Of a stretch of DNA of 64,000 nucleotides, positions 1 through 10,278 are shown piece by piece (within the stretch, counting starts at the first letter, position 1; every line of letters starts with the position of its first letter). This DNA is from Acanthosepion pharaonis (taxonomy: Eukaryota; Mollusca; Cephalopoda; Sepiida; Sepiidae), in NCBI GenBank assembly GCA_903632075.3, contig CAHIKZ030005207.1:1425001-1489000 (forward strand). The letters are read 5' to 3'. The notes under the pieces were generated by a model. It had not been told where the DNA came from. It worked only from the letters and a program-made list of their open reading frames with translations, and did not search any database. A program made the translations under genes and the position numbers.

Positions 1-170
1 ATATCACACAAAAAAAAATGATTTGGGGGAAAGTTAAGAGGGTAACAAGTAAAGAAAGTGGTTTGTCCGAACAAGAAAATATAACAAGCACATTTAAGTA
101 AGCATCACAGAGAGACAAGAAATCGTGGAGAGACATGATCACCTATGTCTTGAGCGGACACGGCATATAA
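1..170 (+). pseudogene. RTE-like LINE ORF2 C-terminal remnant
   Basis: The frame whose codons start at position 3 ends in RDKKSWRDMITYVLSGHGI followed by TAA at 168-170. This matches the C-terminus of the copy at 590-1010 (RGRWRTMIAYVLKGHGT, then stop). The ending is typical of the last residues of RTE-type non-LTR retrotransposon ORF2, downstream of the reverse transcriptase domain. An in-frame TAA at 99-101 shows it is dead. The upstream part lies outside the window, so its full length is unknown. Clade assignment rests on motif recognition only. Confidence 0.75.
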
Positions 171-589
171 AGAAGCAGCAGCAGCATAGCCATCCTTGGA
201 TGGCAACAAGTTTAAGAGAAGGAAAAACCTGAATTCCAAACTATGGAGAAGTCAACAGGAAACGACTTCATGATCATTCCCATCAATGTATTCACAGAAA
301 TATCCGAGGAACAATAACTGCTTAGGTCATGTCCTGGAGAGATATGGCGTTACAAAATAAAATAAAAAATGCTGTAATATCTTCCTCCTTTACAAACCCA
401 AATCATAGTCCAAAAAAGAAAACATTAAGTTTTCACCCACATCAATAAATCAAGGAAAGGAAGGTAGAATGGATCTGAAGTCAACAAGTTTATCAGTCTT
501 TCGTCTCCATTCCTTCCCACTTTACTTTGGTTCTCTTACTTTATTTTCCGCTTTCAACCTCTCCACTTGCTCTTGTCATTTCTTTCTTT
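171..589. other. No gene seen; LINE 3' flank
   Basis: AT-rich sequence between two convergent LINE ends. Just after the LINE stop, at about 188-210, is a short stretch containing CCTTGGATGGCAAC, which also occurs in the SINE-B body (43.4 kb). Nothing else is recognised. Confidence 0.5.
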
Positions 590-1010
590 TTATGTGCCAT
601 GTCCTTTCAGGACGTAGGCGATCATGGTTCTCCACCTCCCTCTATCCCTTGTAGCTCTCAACAAGTTCCTTCTGTCATGTCTGGTATGTCACGCGTTGTT
701 TGCCCTTGTCTCTCTTTCCCTCTATTCGACCCATGAGTATCAGATTCTACGGGCCCTCCTTCCTCATTATGTATCTCAGAAACTTCAGCTGCTTCTACCT
801 GATATTAAGTATAAGCCTCCTCCATGTTGGCAACCTCTGTAAGATCTCATCGTTGCTCACACGTTCGGTCAATGATATCCTTAGTATCCTTCTGTAGAAT
901 CATATCTGTCGCCTCGAGTCTCTTCTTCATCTTTGAGGAAATGGTCCAACATTCGTTGCCGTAAAGAAGGACGTAACAGTTCAGTATTTTATTTGTGACC
1001 AAAGATATCC
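590..1010 (-). pseudogene. RTE-like LINE ORF2 C-terminal region
   Basis: On the minus strand from about 1010 one reads VTNKILNCYVLLYGNECWTI, then SSKMKKRLEATDM. After a frameshift comes TERVSNDEILQRL, a degraded middle part, and finally RGRWRTMIAYVLKGHGT with TAA at 590-592. The order and motifs (LLYG.ECWT, K.RLEA, ending in KGHGT-stop) are those of the region after the reverse transcriptase core in RTE-type LINEs. Several frameshifts and in-frame stops make it a pseudogene. The 3' untranslated part would be very short, as usual for RTE elements. SINE-B tails in this window resemble its 3' end. Confidence 0.85.
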
Positions 1011-1752
1011 TCCTTGTAATTTATATTTTCTAATTCTCTTACGTAGAAAACAATTATATATCCTTTCATATTCTTTATCGAAAAGAAGTGCACTTCATAT
1101 GTCGGATTCTAGTTCAATTGCACAACATTTAAAAGGAACATTCCTGTCCTTGTTCATGATTTAGAGAAATATTAATCGACAATACAAGTATATTCCACCA
1201 CACACCAAAAGAAAGAAAAAAAAAATGAAAAAAAAAAAAGATAGAAAAAAAAGAAAGAAATACTTCAAATTCTGGAAGCTGTTTATATAAAAACTTACAG
1301 CCAACACTAAATAGAATTAATTATGAGTATAGCAACAATGTTTTAAAATATTTATAAAACCAATTGTAATTGTAAGAAAAATACTATTATAACAGACTGT
1401 TTTAAAACACGTAATTATTATTTTTAATAATGATTTTTACAATATAAATTAAGTTACCTCTCTTACAGGGCGGCATATTTGTGAATTAACAAAGCGCGTC
1501 CATGCGTATACACAAAAATTCGTAACTGTCAATTGCATTGATTCACCGCTAAAGATGATCTTAGATGAGATTGAAAGTACTTGGGAAAATAAAAAAAAGT
1601 ATAAGAACAGCTTCGGCGTTTTCCTCAATCAATTTAATTACAGCATTAAGCAAAATATCCGTAAATATGGGAGGATTAAAATAAAAATAGACATATGTCT
1701 AAATTATTCAACCATACATGCTTGAATGGAGATATGCTGTCCCAATATATGC

Positions 1753-1758
<6 letters not shown>
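1011..1758. other. AT-rich, no gene seen
   Basis: Low-complexity AT-rich DNA with a purine-rich A/G tract at about 1205-1262. No coding signal, RNA gene or recognised repeat. Confidence 0.5.

Positions 1759-1802
<44 letters not shown>
1759..1802. repeat. (TA)n microsatellite
   Basis: About 22 uninterrupted AT dinucleotides, immediately 5' of a LINE 3' end. A second (AT)n run of about 30 bp lies at 2108-2137, on the other side of that LINE fragment. Confidence 0.95.
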
Positions 1803-1805
<3 letters not shown>

Positions 1806-1807
1806 CG

Positions 1808-2105
1808 AATTCAGCCTAAGTAAGGCAGTAAAGCCACTAAGACACAAGGGGTCTACTGGGTATGAAAGAATTGGAAAATAGAAATATTATTAAGGAGTGA
1901 GAATAAGAATAATCAGGAAAATAAGAATAAAGATTTGACATTGCAGTTAAATCTTTGAAGGTCAAAGTTGGCTGGAAAGCATAGAACAAGAAGAGTTTTC
2001 TACAAGCTTGAAAAGCAGCTGTTAGCATAGAACTTGGAGTTACATCTACCCAATTCAGCTGTAAATTGATACGACTTTGTTGCCATTCTAACACTGCGCT
2101 TAAAT
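1808..2105 (-). pseudogene. CR1/L2-like LINE 3' end
   Basis: Minus-strand frames give a decayed ORF2 C-terminus with KFYANSCFS, then LCFPANFDLQRFNCNV, corresponding to the intact-looking motif in the copies at 47 and 56 kb. The 3' end at 1808-1860 contains GCCACTAAGACACAAGGGG, the common 3' terminus of this LINE family in the window (also at 7.9, 43.1 and 62.3 kb). The element is 5'-truncated, as expected from target-primed reverse transcription. Confidence 0.7.
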
Positions 2106-2109
2106 TCAT

Positions 2110-2137
<28 letters not shown>

Positions 2138-2141
<4 letters not shown>

Positions 2142-2399
2142 TTGAGGTCAACACGCAACGGTGACAGTCTATTTTTTGCTTATACGCAATATTCAGGCTA
2201 TATGTGTTGTGATTTGGTTCGACTATTTATATATGCTAGTCAGTGTTGCATTATGGGTAAAAAGCCTAACGGTATTATTGGAGGGGGTAGGAAAAAGTCA
2301 TATACGTCGATTCATAATTTGTTAATTTGTTTATTATTTACTTAATTTGTTTACTTATTGATTTAGATTTTTTTTTCGTATTTGTTTTTAGTTTTGATT
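2138..2399. other. AT-rich, no gene seen
   Basis: T-rich sequence between the microsatellite and the Penelope-like fragment. No recognisable coding or RNA feature. Confidence 0.45.
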
Positions 2400-2645
2400 T
2401 TTACGTAACGTAATAAATTCTGATCGTTTATTTACTAATTTGTGTTTGGGGTCTGGAAAGGTAATTATATCTATTTTCTCCTCCAGACAGAGTTCACAAT
2501 TTGGGGATTTGTTGTTGTAGCCCGTTTTTCTTATTTTCCATGATATTTTTGCTGTGATTTTGTTTTTTATTTGTCGTATTTAGAAAGCAAAGTGCTGTTC
2601 GCGTAGTTTCTGTGTCCAGTGTCTTTCAGTTACTCCGATGTAATT
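2400..2645 (-). pseudogene. GIY-YIG endonuclease remnant (Penelope-like)
   Basis: The minus strand reads NYIGVTER near 2640, followed after a degraded stretch by NCELCLEEKIDIITFPDP and LVNKRSEF near 2414. The YIG motif, then a CxxC pair and the LLNKRSE-type ending, is the pattern of the GIY-YIG endonuclease domain carried at the C-terminus of many Penelope-like retroelements. One in-frame stop lies inside. No reverse transcriptase part adjoins it, so this is an isolated fragment. Assignment is by motif only. Confidence 0.6.
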
Positions 2646-2787
2646 TTTTTTCTTTCGTTATCTACTGATTTTACATCCTTTACAAATAGTCAATATGCGA
2701 ACAGAATATTAATATCGAATGACAATTCTAGCTCAGTTTTGAAATCAGGTTTCATGTACTTCTTCGCTCAATTTGCCCAGGTATTTA

Positions 2788-2892
2788 TCCTAAACCGTGT
2801 TCCGCCATCCACTTACTCACTGTGGTTTTCCTCTTTCTTTCAGTATGTCCTATGATTTTCAGATTTTCCAAGCCCTCTTTTCTCGTGTTGTG
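2788..2892 (-). pseudogene. RTE-like LINE ORF2 fragment
   Basis: One open minus-strand stretch reads RKEGLENLKIIGHTERKRKT, then TVSKWMAEHGLG, then stop. This is the segment of RTE ORF2 between the ECWT motif and the KGHGT terminus, i.e. the part missing from the copy at 1-170. It lies between the GIY-YIG fragment and a SINE-B fragment, so three retroelement pieces are juxtaposed within 600 bp. Confidence 0.75.
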
Positions 2893-2924
2893 CTATAGTT
2901 TTTCAGTGTTTGACACTATATTTT

Positions 2925-2995
2925 GAAGCGGGGAAGATTACACGGATTCATACCATTCCCAAGTTCATTTTAGCAAAAGTGAACGCAACTGGTTA
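2925..2995 (-). mobile_element. SINE-B body fragment
   Basis: The minus strand contains GTTCACTTTTGC and CTTGGGAATGGTATGAATCC, matching the central body shared by SINE-A and SINE-B. Neither head nor tail is preserved. Confidence 0.45.
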
Positions 2996-4379
2996 GGTTG
3001 GGTTTAGTACACAAGTTAGTTAAACTACTACATTCATTTTCTTTTTAAACGATGCATCAGCAAACATTTTCTTCGAGTGTACGTTGAGACCAGTAAATTG
3101 CGTGTGTGTATAATAATAACAAAGAAAATTTACACATTTTATTCCTTCCGTGTCAAGGATTTATGCTAAAAATAAAAAATAAGTAGAATTCAATCATCAA
3201 CTGTAATACACACGTGAAAAAAAAACCCAAAAAAAAACAGAATTTCTTGTTCAAAATGTTGTATAGAAAACAAAGAGAAAATTCAAATAATAGAATAATG
3301 ATTTCTCCCCTATATTATATACAGCTTTTTTATTAAAGTGATATACTTGCACATAAAATAAACTTGCATATTGATTTAAATAAACTGGTAGTTATGATCT
3401 TGCGCCTGTTTGTGTAAGAATAAAATTATATTTTATATAAGAATTAATCGCCCATATAATAGCCCATTTCTGTCAGTTACGCTTGCATTAATTTACAATG
3501 ACAATCATTCCCTCGCTGATTTTCAATGCCCAACATACAATGAATTTTGAAACCTTCTCAAAGAAAAAATATCAAATTTCAAAACTCGGTGGTTAAATAA
3601 TCGAAATCTACTTTTAAGCATTAATTTTACTTTGGTGAATTACATTCATAGCCCTATGAATGAGCCTCTTGCAGAAACACCAAATTTAACCAAGAGAGGG
3701 ATATTGCAAATTCTTCTATAAGCGAGGTCATAATGTTCTCTTTCTTCTTTCGCATCGGAATTTTTATTGTCTTGTAGAATATTTTCTTCTCATCTTAAAT
3801 GTAATATGGAAATTTAAGTATCCCTTTAGTTTCTATATATGCTTTTTCGAAATTTGCAGCCGTTATCTATATTATAATTATCCATTTTCTGTTTGTGGGT
3901 GTTAATGCAAAAACAGAATAGCGCAGCGAGAATTTTGTTAGGAAACTGCCATGAAAATGCTCTGTTATGAAACTGTTTTTAGTCCATTTGTTGTTTAACT
4001 TCATAATCATATGTAGTAATAATCATTCTGTTTTTGACTGTTTACGTGCTTAGTACAAAATCTGAAAAATCCTCATGAATATTCAACGAAAAAATGAAAC
4101 AATTACGAATTGTTAAAACGATACTCGTAAAATAAAGGTTTTTTGGGGGGGTGGGCTGCAAAAAAAAAAAATAAATAAAAAGTATTATTACATATTTTTT
4201 TATAGAGAAATACTTTCCAATAAAAAAATGATCATAATTTCTCATTAAATTATTTTTTTTCTTTCTTGGTATTTTTTATTTTTTTTTTTTTTAAGCATCT
4301 GTGTTCAAAAATAATCTAACAAGAAATTCCCACCGATTTGGGATTAGTAAAAGTACCAGAAAAACTACCTGTATATTTT
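2996..4379. other. AT-rich, no gene seen
   Basis: AT-rich intergenic DNA with poly-A/T runs and a G7 run near 4145. The small ORFs here are of low complexity and show no family motifs. Confidence 0.5.
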
Positions 4380-4607
4380 CAATGGATAGCTATATTTGAG
4401 TAGATGCTCCGAATAGTCTTAAAGCGCAAATCTCTCGCTTAAAGGCATTATTCGGCCTTGCTTGATCAGCGATGCGCGTCGTAGCCGAATCTGTCTAAAG
4501 TACATCGGATCATTAATAAAATTTCTCGAATATTCATTCCGATAGGTGAAAATAAATACACTGTTTAAAATAAACACAGCGTCTACTCAAATACAGGCAT
4601 CTACTAA
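4380..4607. mobile_element. Inverted-repeat element with tRNA-Ser-like core (copy 1)
   Basis: The left end contains ATATTTGAGTAGATGCTCCG. The right end contains GCGTCTACTCAAATA and CATCTACTAAA, an inverted copy. Between them, GTCGTAGCCGAATCTGTCTA and GTACATCGGATC resemble the D-arm and anticodon arm of a tRNA-Ser. The same layout recurs at 23.5 and 60.0 kb. The right terminus was the landing site of the long-TIR element that starts at 4611. Confidence 0.65.
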
Positions 4608-4610
4608 ATA

Positions 4611-6554
4611 TAGGTACCTCCACGAAATCGCTAAAAAAAGAGCATAGCTTGATGAAAAAGACGCCAAACTTGCCGAAAACTAAATTTTATTGTTTAAATG
4701 CTTATGTTATTATTAAGAGGAAAGACCAAAGTTTTTTTTTTAATTATTTTTAAAAAAAATTTCCTTCTTTTTAGAACATTCTAAATTTTGATTAAAAAAA
4801 ACCTTTTTTCTATTTGTATCAGCGGAACTAGTAAATAACAGAGACAATTTTTAGCACGTTTTTTTGGTATGACACACATTAATTTGAAAAATCGTGCAAA
4901 AATAGAAATAATTATCGGATGTTAATGAAACTTTCAGAAACTATTCACAGATGATCGAAATTATTATAAATATGTTTTTTTATGAAAGTCATGGCAGAAA
5001 TATTTTTTAAAATATTTATTACCCCCCTAACTAATTTTATGAAAACGCTAGAAATTGATCGCATCGGTTTTAGTGATTACAATAATTAAAAGCACAGGGC
5101 TTTGAGGAATGCAAATCATGTTTTTTTTTTTTGTTTTTAATTGGATATGCAGTACCTGAAAATCAGCTCTGAATTGTAACATACAAAACTCAATAAAACA
5201 AAGATATTATTTAATTTCAAATGCTTTTATTTGCTTTTAGTTGTTTTTTATGAATATGGACAATATTTTCTGAAAGCAAAAAAAATTTTTTCGATGAAAA
5301 TGAATTTTAATACAATTATTTGTTATTTCATTAATTATAATAGATTTTACATTTAAGTTGTTAAAATATTATAAAATTAGTTAAAAGCCGCATCGGCTTT
5401 CATAAGTATCCTTATGAGATAGATCTTTTTTAGCGCGTTGTAAATTGTATCATTTTGACTAATCAGAAGATACCCAGTAATTAAGAAATGTAATTTTGTG
5501 CTTATAATCGAGCTGTAATTATAAAATACGGAAGACCAACCAGAATATAATTAAGTTGCGTTATTTGAGTTAAGCATTGTTCTCCGCTGTTAAGGCCTTT
5601 ACTTTTGCGAAACACGTGTGGAGAAGTTAATTTGATTTTTCAATTTCAACTGAGAAGGGTACCTACAAGTATCAGTATCATCTTATGAAATTTATATGAT
5701 CTATATATTAATCTCAGTTACGACATTTTTCCATAAATGAAATATCAAAATTAATAATAAAATGAATGCAAATACAAATAACAGTAGAATGTAATAAATG
5801 TACATAAAATTATAGTATTTTATGTACAATTCTGATAAAATTTCATAAGAAAGGTACCTATAAATTAATAAGATACCTTTCTTAAGAAATATGAAATTTA
5901 ATGTCACTCTTAACAGTTTTATTTTAATTTCTTTACAATATATTTCCCATAAAGCATCATAAACGTAAAGGTGAAAGCTAAGTACAAAAAAAAAAAAAAA
6001 AATTAGACCGCTGAAAGTTTTCGTTAAAAATAACGGGGTAAATAATTTGTTCACCTAAATGTAAATTATTTTACTTTTCTCCTTCCGTAGAACAAATTAG
6101 CCTCATGGAATTCGTAAATATATCATTCATCACATGTCAAGAGACGCCAAAGTTTATGACCTGCTTTGTTTTATTTTCAAATTACATCTTTTTGGCAAAA
6201 AGCTAAGTTAAGTTTGGTTCAAAATATTTTAAATAAACATTATAATTTCTGATTATTCTGAGTTTTGAAAAAATGATAATTGATATTTAAAAAATTTCAA
6301 AGTCAGATTTCCAGTTTTTTTTTTTTAAAATGGAAAAAAATGGTCAATTTTGCTGACTCAAAAAAACTAGATTTTTAACGAAAATTTCGGACGTGCTAGG
6401 AACGATTAAAAATGGAAAAAAATACCCCAAAAATACTTTGACCTTTCCTCTTAATAATAACAAACATTTAGACGATAGAATTTTGTTTTCGTCATGTTTG
6501 GCGTCTTTTTCATCATGCTATGCTCTTTTTTTAGCGATCTCGTGGAGGTACCTA
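4611..6554. mobile_element. DNA transposon with long TIRs and 8-bp TSD
   Basis: The ends are inverted copies. The left begins TAGGTACCTCCACGAAATCG at 4611, and the right, read on the minus strand from 6554, begins TAGGTACCTCCACGAGATCG. Similarity continues for about 160-170 bp (GAGCATAGC.TGATGAAAAA, then GACGCCAAAC, then TTATTATTAAGAGGAAAG). The element is flanked by the direct repeat ACTAAATA at 4603-4610 and 6555-6562, an 8-bp target duplication as made by hAT-type transposases. The interior is AT-rich with only low-complexity ORFs, so it is non-autonomous. An internal inverted repeat built on AAGAAAGGTACCT lies at about 5843-5886. Superfamily is inferred from the duplication length only. 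Confidence 0.8.
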
Positions 6555-6805
6555 ACTAAATATAAAGGTCAGATTAGTAAAAAAAAAAAAAAACATTTCT
6601 TTAGAATGGCCTCTGATTCATTTGTATATAATTGTAGTTTTATATCATAAACGTTAATTTTCTGTCCGTCACATAGTGTGTACATATGATTTTGCATGCG
6701 TGTATATAAACTATATGCATATGTCTTTTTTATGAGTGACTTGCATGCGCTTGTACGATTTCATGTACACAGACGCACACGCGATTTGACAGAATTTGAA
6801 ATAAT

Positions 6806-6828
6806 CTCTCTCTCTCTCTCTCTCTCTA
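6806..6828. repeat. (CT)n microsatellite
   Basis: About 11 CT repeats directly preceding the start of homology of a truncated LINE. Confidence 0.9.
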
Positions 6829-6829
6829 T

Positions 6830-7195
6830 GTGGCGAGCCTCTTAGCGCTCTATCGTTACTTTCATGGAAAGTGCTCTGACGAACTACATTCCTTGGTTTC
6901 ACCAGAGCTACCCTTCACGGTTAGGAACCGCCATGCCACGCACATTGTAGCAAACGACCCACATTCGCTCCGTATTCCATCGGCGAGAAGTTCCACTTGA
7001 ACAGCTTCTTCCTGCGAACCGCTACTCTGTGGAACAGACTGTCAAGAGGATGTTTCCCCGATCATTACAATCTAAACCTGTTCAAATCTAGAGTAAACCG
7101 TTATCTTTCCCTCCTATCTGTATAATATCCCTTAACTTTCTATCTCGAGTGGTCCTAGGGCCTTGTACAGAGCGAACCTTACTGTAAAAAAAAAA
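6830..7195 (+). pseudogene. CR1/L2-like LINE ORF2 C-terminus and 3' UTR
   Basis: The plus strand reads VASLLALYRYFHGKCSDELH, then HSLVSPELPF, and after a frameshift FHLNSFFLRTATLWNRLSRG, then CFPDHYNLNLFKSRVNRYLS. These are the hallmark blocks at the C-terminus of CR1/L2/Jockey-type ORF2 (LYRYFHGKCS, RT..LWN.LP.CFP.YN...FK..VNR.L). The 3' UTR (TTTCTATCTCGAGTGGTCCT, then GGGCCTTGTACAGAGCG) ends in an A12 tail at about 7184-7196. Copies with a matching 3' end are at 20975 and 51175. Confidence 0.85.
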
Positions 7196-7196
7196 A

Positions 7197-7883
7197 ATCG
7201 ACATTGGAATTATACATCTCCACCCCCGATTCAGAGTTAAGCAATAAAATCATTAAATTGGAAAAAAAAGAAAAGATAATCCCAACCCAACACGACAAAA
7301 AAATAAAATAATTATGAAATTTTATAAAGATCTTCGCGCATTATTCGCTAATAATTCTCGTAAAGTATTTTTAGGTCTGCGTTTGAATTAAAACGGACAT
7401 GCGCACACAGTTTCAGTGGACCTGAAATAGACATCTGTGTTGTCAGGGCTTATTTCCCTTTCTGTCTTGCAACAACCCTTGGGTAACGGGAAAAAGGTAA
7501 CAGCCAAAACATATCTTTTTTTTTCTTCTTGTATTTAAACGGAATATATTTTGTAACAAATGTAATATTGTAAATGGACAAGCAATTTAGATTTTAAATT
7601 TGACAATCTTGCTGTCAGAGAAACGGAAGGTACCGTACTAGTATAAATTCTATAAATAGCAAATGTGCTGTCATCAAGGTTAATGACCGCCTTCGGCAGC
7701 TTTTAAGCAAATGCCTATTGTCATTACTTTTGATATATGTTCAATAAGCTCTATCTCTGATATCTGAGGTTATATTCTTCACACGTAGTAAAAAATAAAA
7801 TATCGAAATAGATCGATATTGATAGGTTGAAATGTGAATGGATTCCACGATAGATATATGCTATTTTTTAATCAATTCCCCCC
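7197..7883. other. AT-rich, no gene seen
   Basis: No coding or RNA signal. Contains the A-tail flank of the preceding LINE and scattered A/T runs. Confidence 0.45.
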
Positions 7884-8078
7884 CCCAAACAAGGCGATAA
7901 TGCCACTAAGACGCAAGGGAGTGAAAGAGAATAAGACTAGAACGAACCAGAAACCCAATCCTAAACACGAAACAATGAATAAACTTTTACTCCAGTTCAA
8001 AAAACCTGGGAGGAGTGTGAACCGGACGATAGGCGATTTTCTTTTCACAAAGATAAACACACGGGCTTTCAATAAATA
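7884..8078 (-). pseudogene. CR1/L2-like LINE 3' end
   Basis: Plus-strand text AAGGCGATAATGCCACTAAG with ACGCAAGGGAGTGAAAGAGA is the inverted 3' terminus of the LINE family also seen at 1808, 43100 and 62275. The opposite-strand open stretch has no protein motifs. 5'-truncated. Confidence 0.6.
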
Positions 8079-8534
8079 AAAACTTGATAAATGAACAAAA
8101 GTATTTTAATTACTCTATACAATTTTAGGGCTATTTTTTTTCTTGGGTATTTGCATCGATATGTTCTTCAGCCTACTTCATCCAACAAATGCGTCCAAGG
8201 ACTTTGAGGAATTACTTTTTAATGTTACCATTTTTTTTTTTAAATTTAAAAAACTATCTCTTTCAAAATTGTCATTGATATATAAATATCTTATTTCGAG
8301 ATTCTCCTTAAGAAATCTCAAAGAATCCATCACTGTCTGGTTATTTAACCATCTTCTTTTGTGATATATCTCGTGTTTGTTTTGGTGTAACTTATTTTAA
8401 AACTGGCCTTTTTTAAAAATTATATCCTTTCGAGAAGTATATGATGGCAACTCTTCACAACTTCCTTTCCTTTAATATCTGTAAATCATCAATCCTAATT
8501 ACTTAGGGAAGATATTGTAGGTTTTGGACTGGCT
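8079..8534. other. No gene seen
   Basis: AT-rich, no recognisable element. Confidence 0.4.
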
Positions 8535-8728
8535 GATAATCAAAGCTCAAGAGTCTAGTCTACTCTGCTATTTCGCCAATGACTCTAGCGAGTGGGTGGA
8601 CAGGTTTCATATCTGTCTTAAGAGAATTAGTATTAAAGTGGTCACAACAAACTAGGCCGGAATTTGAACTCGGCTACTCAATTTCATTTCACGCACCGAT
8701 AACCGTTAAGTTACACAGACATCCTAAA
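8535..8728 (-). mobile_element. SINE-B, diverged subfamily
   Basis: The minus strand has a tRNA-like B-box region GCCGAGTTCAAATTCCGGCC followed by CTAGTTTGTTGTGACCACTT and a degraded body (GACAGATATGAAACCTGTCC). It matches the copy at 50705-51000 better than the main SINE-B group. Pol III boxes are degenerate. Confidence 0.5.
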
Positions 8729-9217
8729 AAGTATAGTACCCTTCAAAAATGAGGTTAAGTCTGGAGCGGCACTTCTTAGGAACAATATCTACGACCAAAG
8801 TGTCGCTCTCTGCCAACAATCAATGTAGATTCCGTGCAAATTTTACAGTGTTGTTAAAGCAACAGAATGCTTGTGTAATAGCTGAGTCATTTGCCAGTTT
8901 ACCTCTAGTTCGGACGATCGAATCGGGACAGGGATCTTTTGTTATTATTTTATGTATATATTTGTTTTAACATGTTTGTTTGTTTTTTTTTCAAAAGTAA
9001 CCAAGAGAGAAACTCCGAAACAGAAAATAATATTCACACTGTGTGCGTTAATTTTTCTCGTCTTATTAATTATTTTCATTGTAATTATTTTCCTTAGAAT
9101 TATTTGTTTTCGTCCGCTAAAATAAAATGGCCGAGGTTTTTATTAGCTACAAAAGGAACAGTTGCATAAAATAGCAAATCATTCTTATTAATTCATGTGA
9201 ACAACAGTAAAGTCATT
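8729..9217. other. No gene seen
   Basis: An ORF starting at 8749 shows no family motifs. AT-rich flank of the Helitron. Confidence 0.4.
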
Positions 9218-10013
9218 TCTATCTATAAAAGGCAGGATATATGTGTGTGTGTGTGTGTGTGTAACGAATGCACGGCCGCAATTTTCGACGGATTTGCACC
9301 AAAATTTACATGCACATGCTCCAAGTTAGCGGGAAGGTTAAGACCGCCTTTGCATTTCCCAACCCCCATCGAAAGTCGAAATAATCGATTTTTTCATGCT
9401 TCTACGGCAGTTTTCATGTAGTTTGCGGCCATTTTCTACTGGCCAGAGTGAGAGAGCCTATAGCTGGCTGCCACGAATAGGCAGGAAGACTCTATTGACC
9501 AGCGTGAGAGCCAACAACTGACTGACACAAATGTTAACTAGCATGCTACCATGCAAAAAAACAAAAATCGATAGCTGCATTCGTCACAAGTGGGAAAAAT
9601 TTAAATCCGCATGGCACTTTACTCCAATTGGCTCATTCGCTTGCTTAAACTTAACGTTGATTCTGATTCCGCAGAACTGCGTTGGGTGTGAAAAAGTATT
9701 TAACATTCTTTTTTCATTCGGTTTTTCCAGTTACGAGTCCTTCTTTTTTTTTTTTTTTTTTAAAGCTGATCGTTTTGTGTTCATTTTGTTTAGTTCTTTT
9801 TCCGTAACAGATTTAATGTTTAGTATAGAGCTTAGAAAAAATTCACAGTGTGATATAGGCAAGAAGTAAGGCATGTAGCAACATCAGCACAACAAAGGGC
9901 ACTCTTTTAAAGGCAAGAAAGGGCAAAAATATTTTAAGTCAAGTGATAGCGATTGCTGTATGAGTCGTACGATTTTTTAATCAAGCACGGACAACGCCGA
10001 GCCATGCTGCTAG
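9218..10013 (+). mobile_element. Non-autonomous Helitron-like element
   Basis: The 5' end reads TCTATCTATAAAAGGCAGGA. The 3' end reads CACGGACAACGCCGAGCC, then ATGCTGCTAG, followed by T at 10014. Helitrons start with TC and end in CTRR (here CTAG) with a short GC-rich hairpin just upstream. The ACGG..CAACGCCG.G segment fits the common Helitron ending CCCGGGCAACGCCGGG, with decay. A (TG)n run lies at about 9241-9262. No Rep/helicase coding is present. The base before the 5' end is T, not the usual A, so the left boundary is less certain. Confidence 0.65.
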
Positions 10014-10154
10014 TATTTTATAAATTTAATAATGAGTCGGTTTGAAACTAAAATCCCGATTAGGTTACTAGTATTCCTTAACAGAGAGCAAAGCAGACAA
10101 CGTTGTTGACAAAAGAATTTCATTAGAATTATTAACATTTTTATTCATTTTATT

Positions 10155-10278
10155 TTAATTTTTGTTTTTTGTTTTTTTTGTTTTTTGTTTTTTTGTTTTT
10201 TGTTTTTTTGTTTTTTGTTTTTTTGTTTTTTGTTTTTTTGTTGTTTTTTTTTTTTTTGGCGGGGGGTTGTTTTTTTTT
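10155..10278. repeat. T/G low-complexity array
   Basis: About six copies of a 15-bp unit GTTTTTTGTTTTTTT, ending in TTTGGCGGGGGGTTG. ORFs reading through it are artefacts. Confidence 0.9.
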
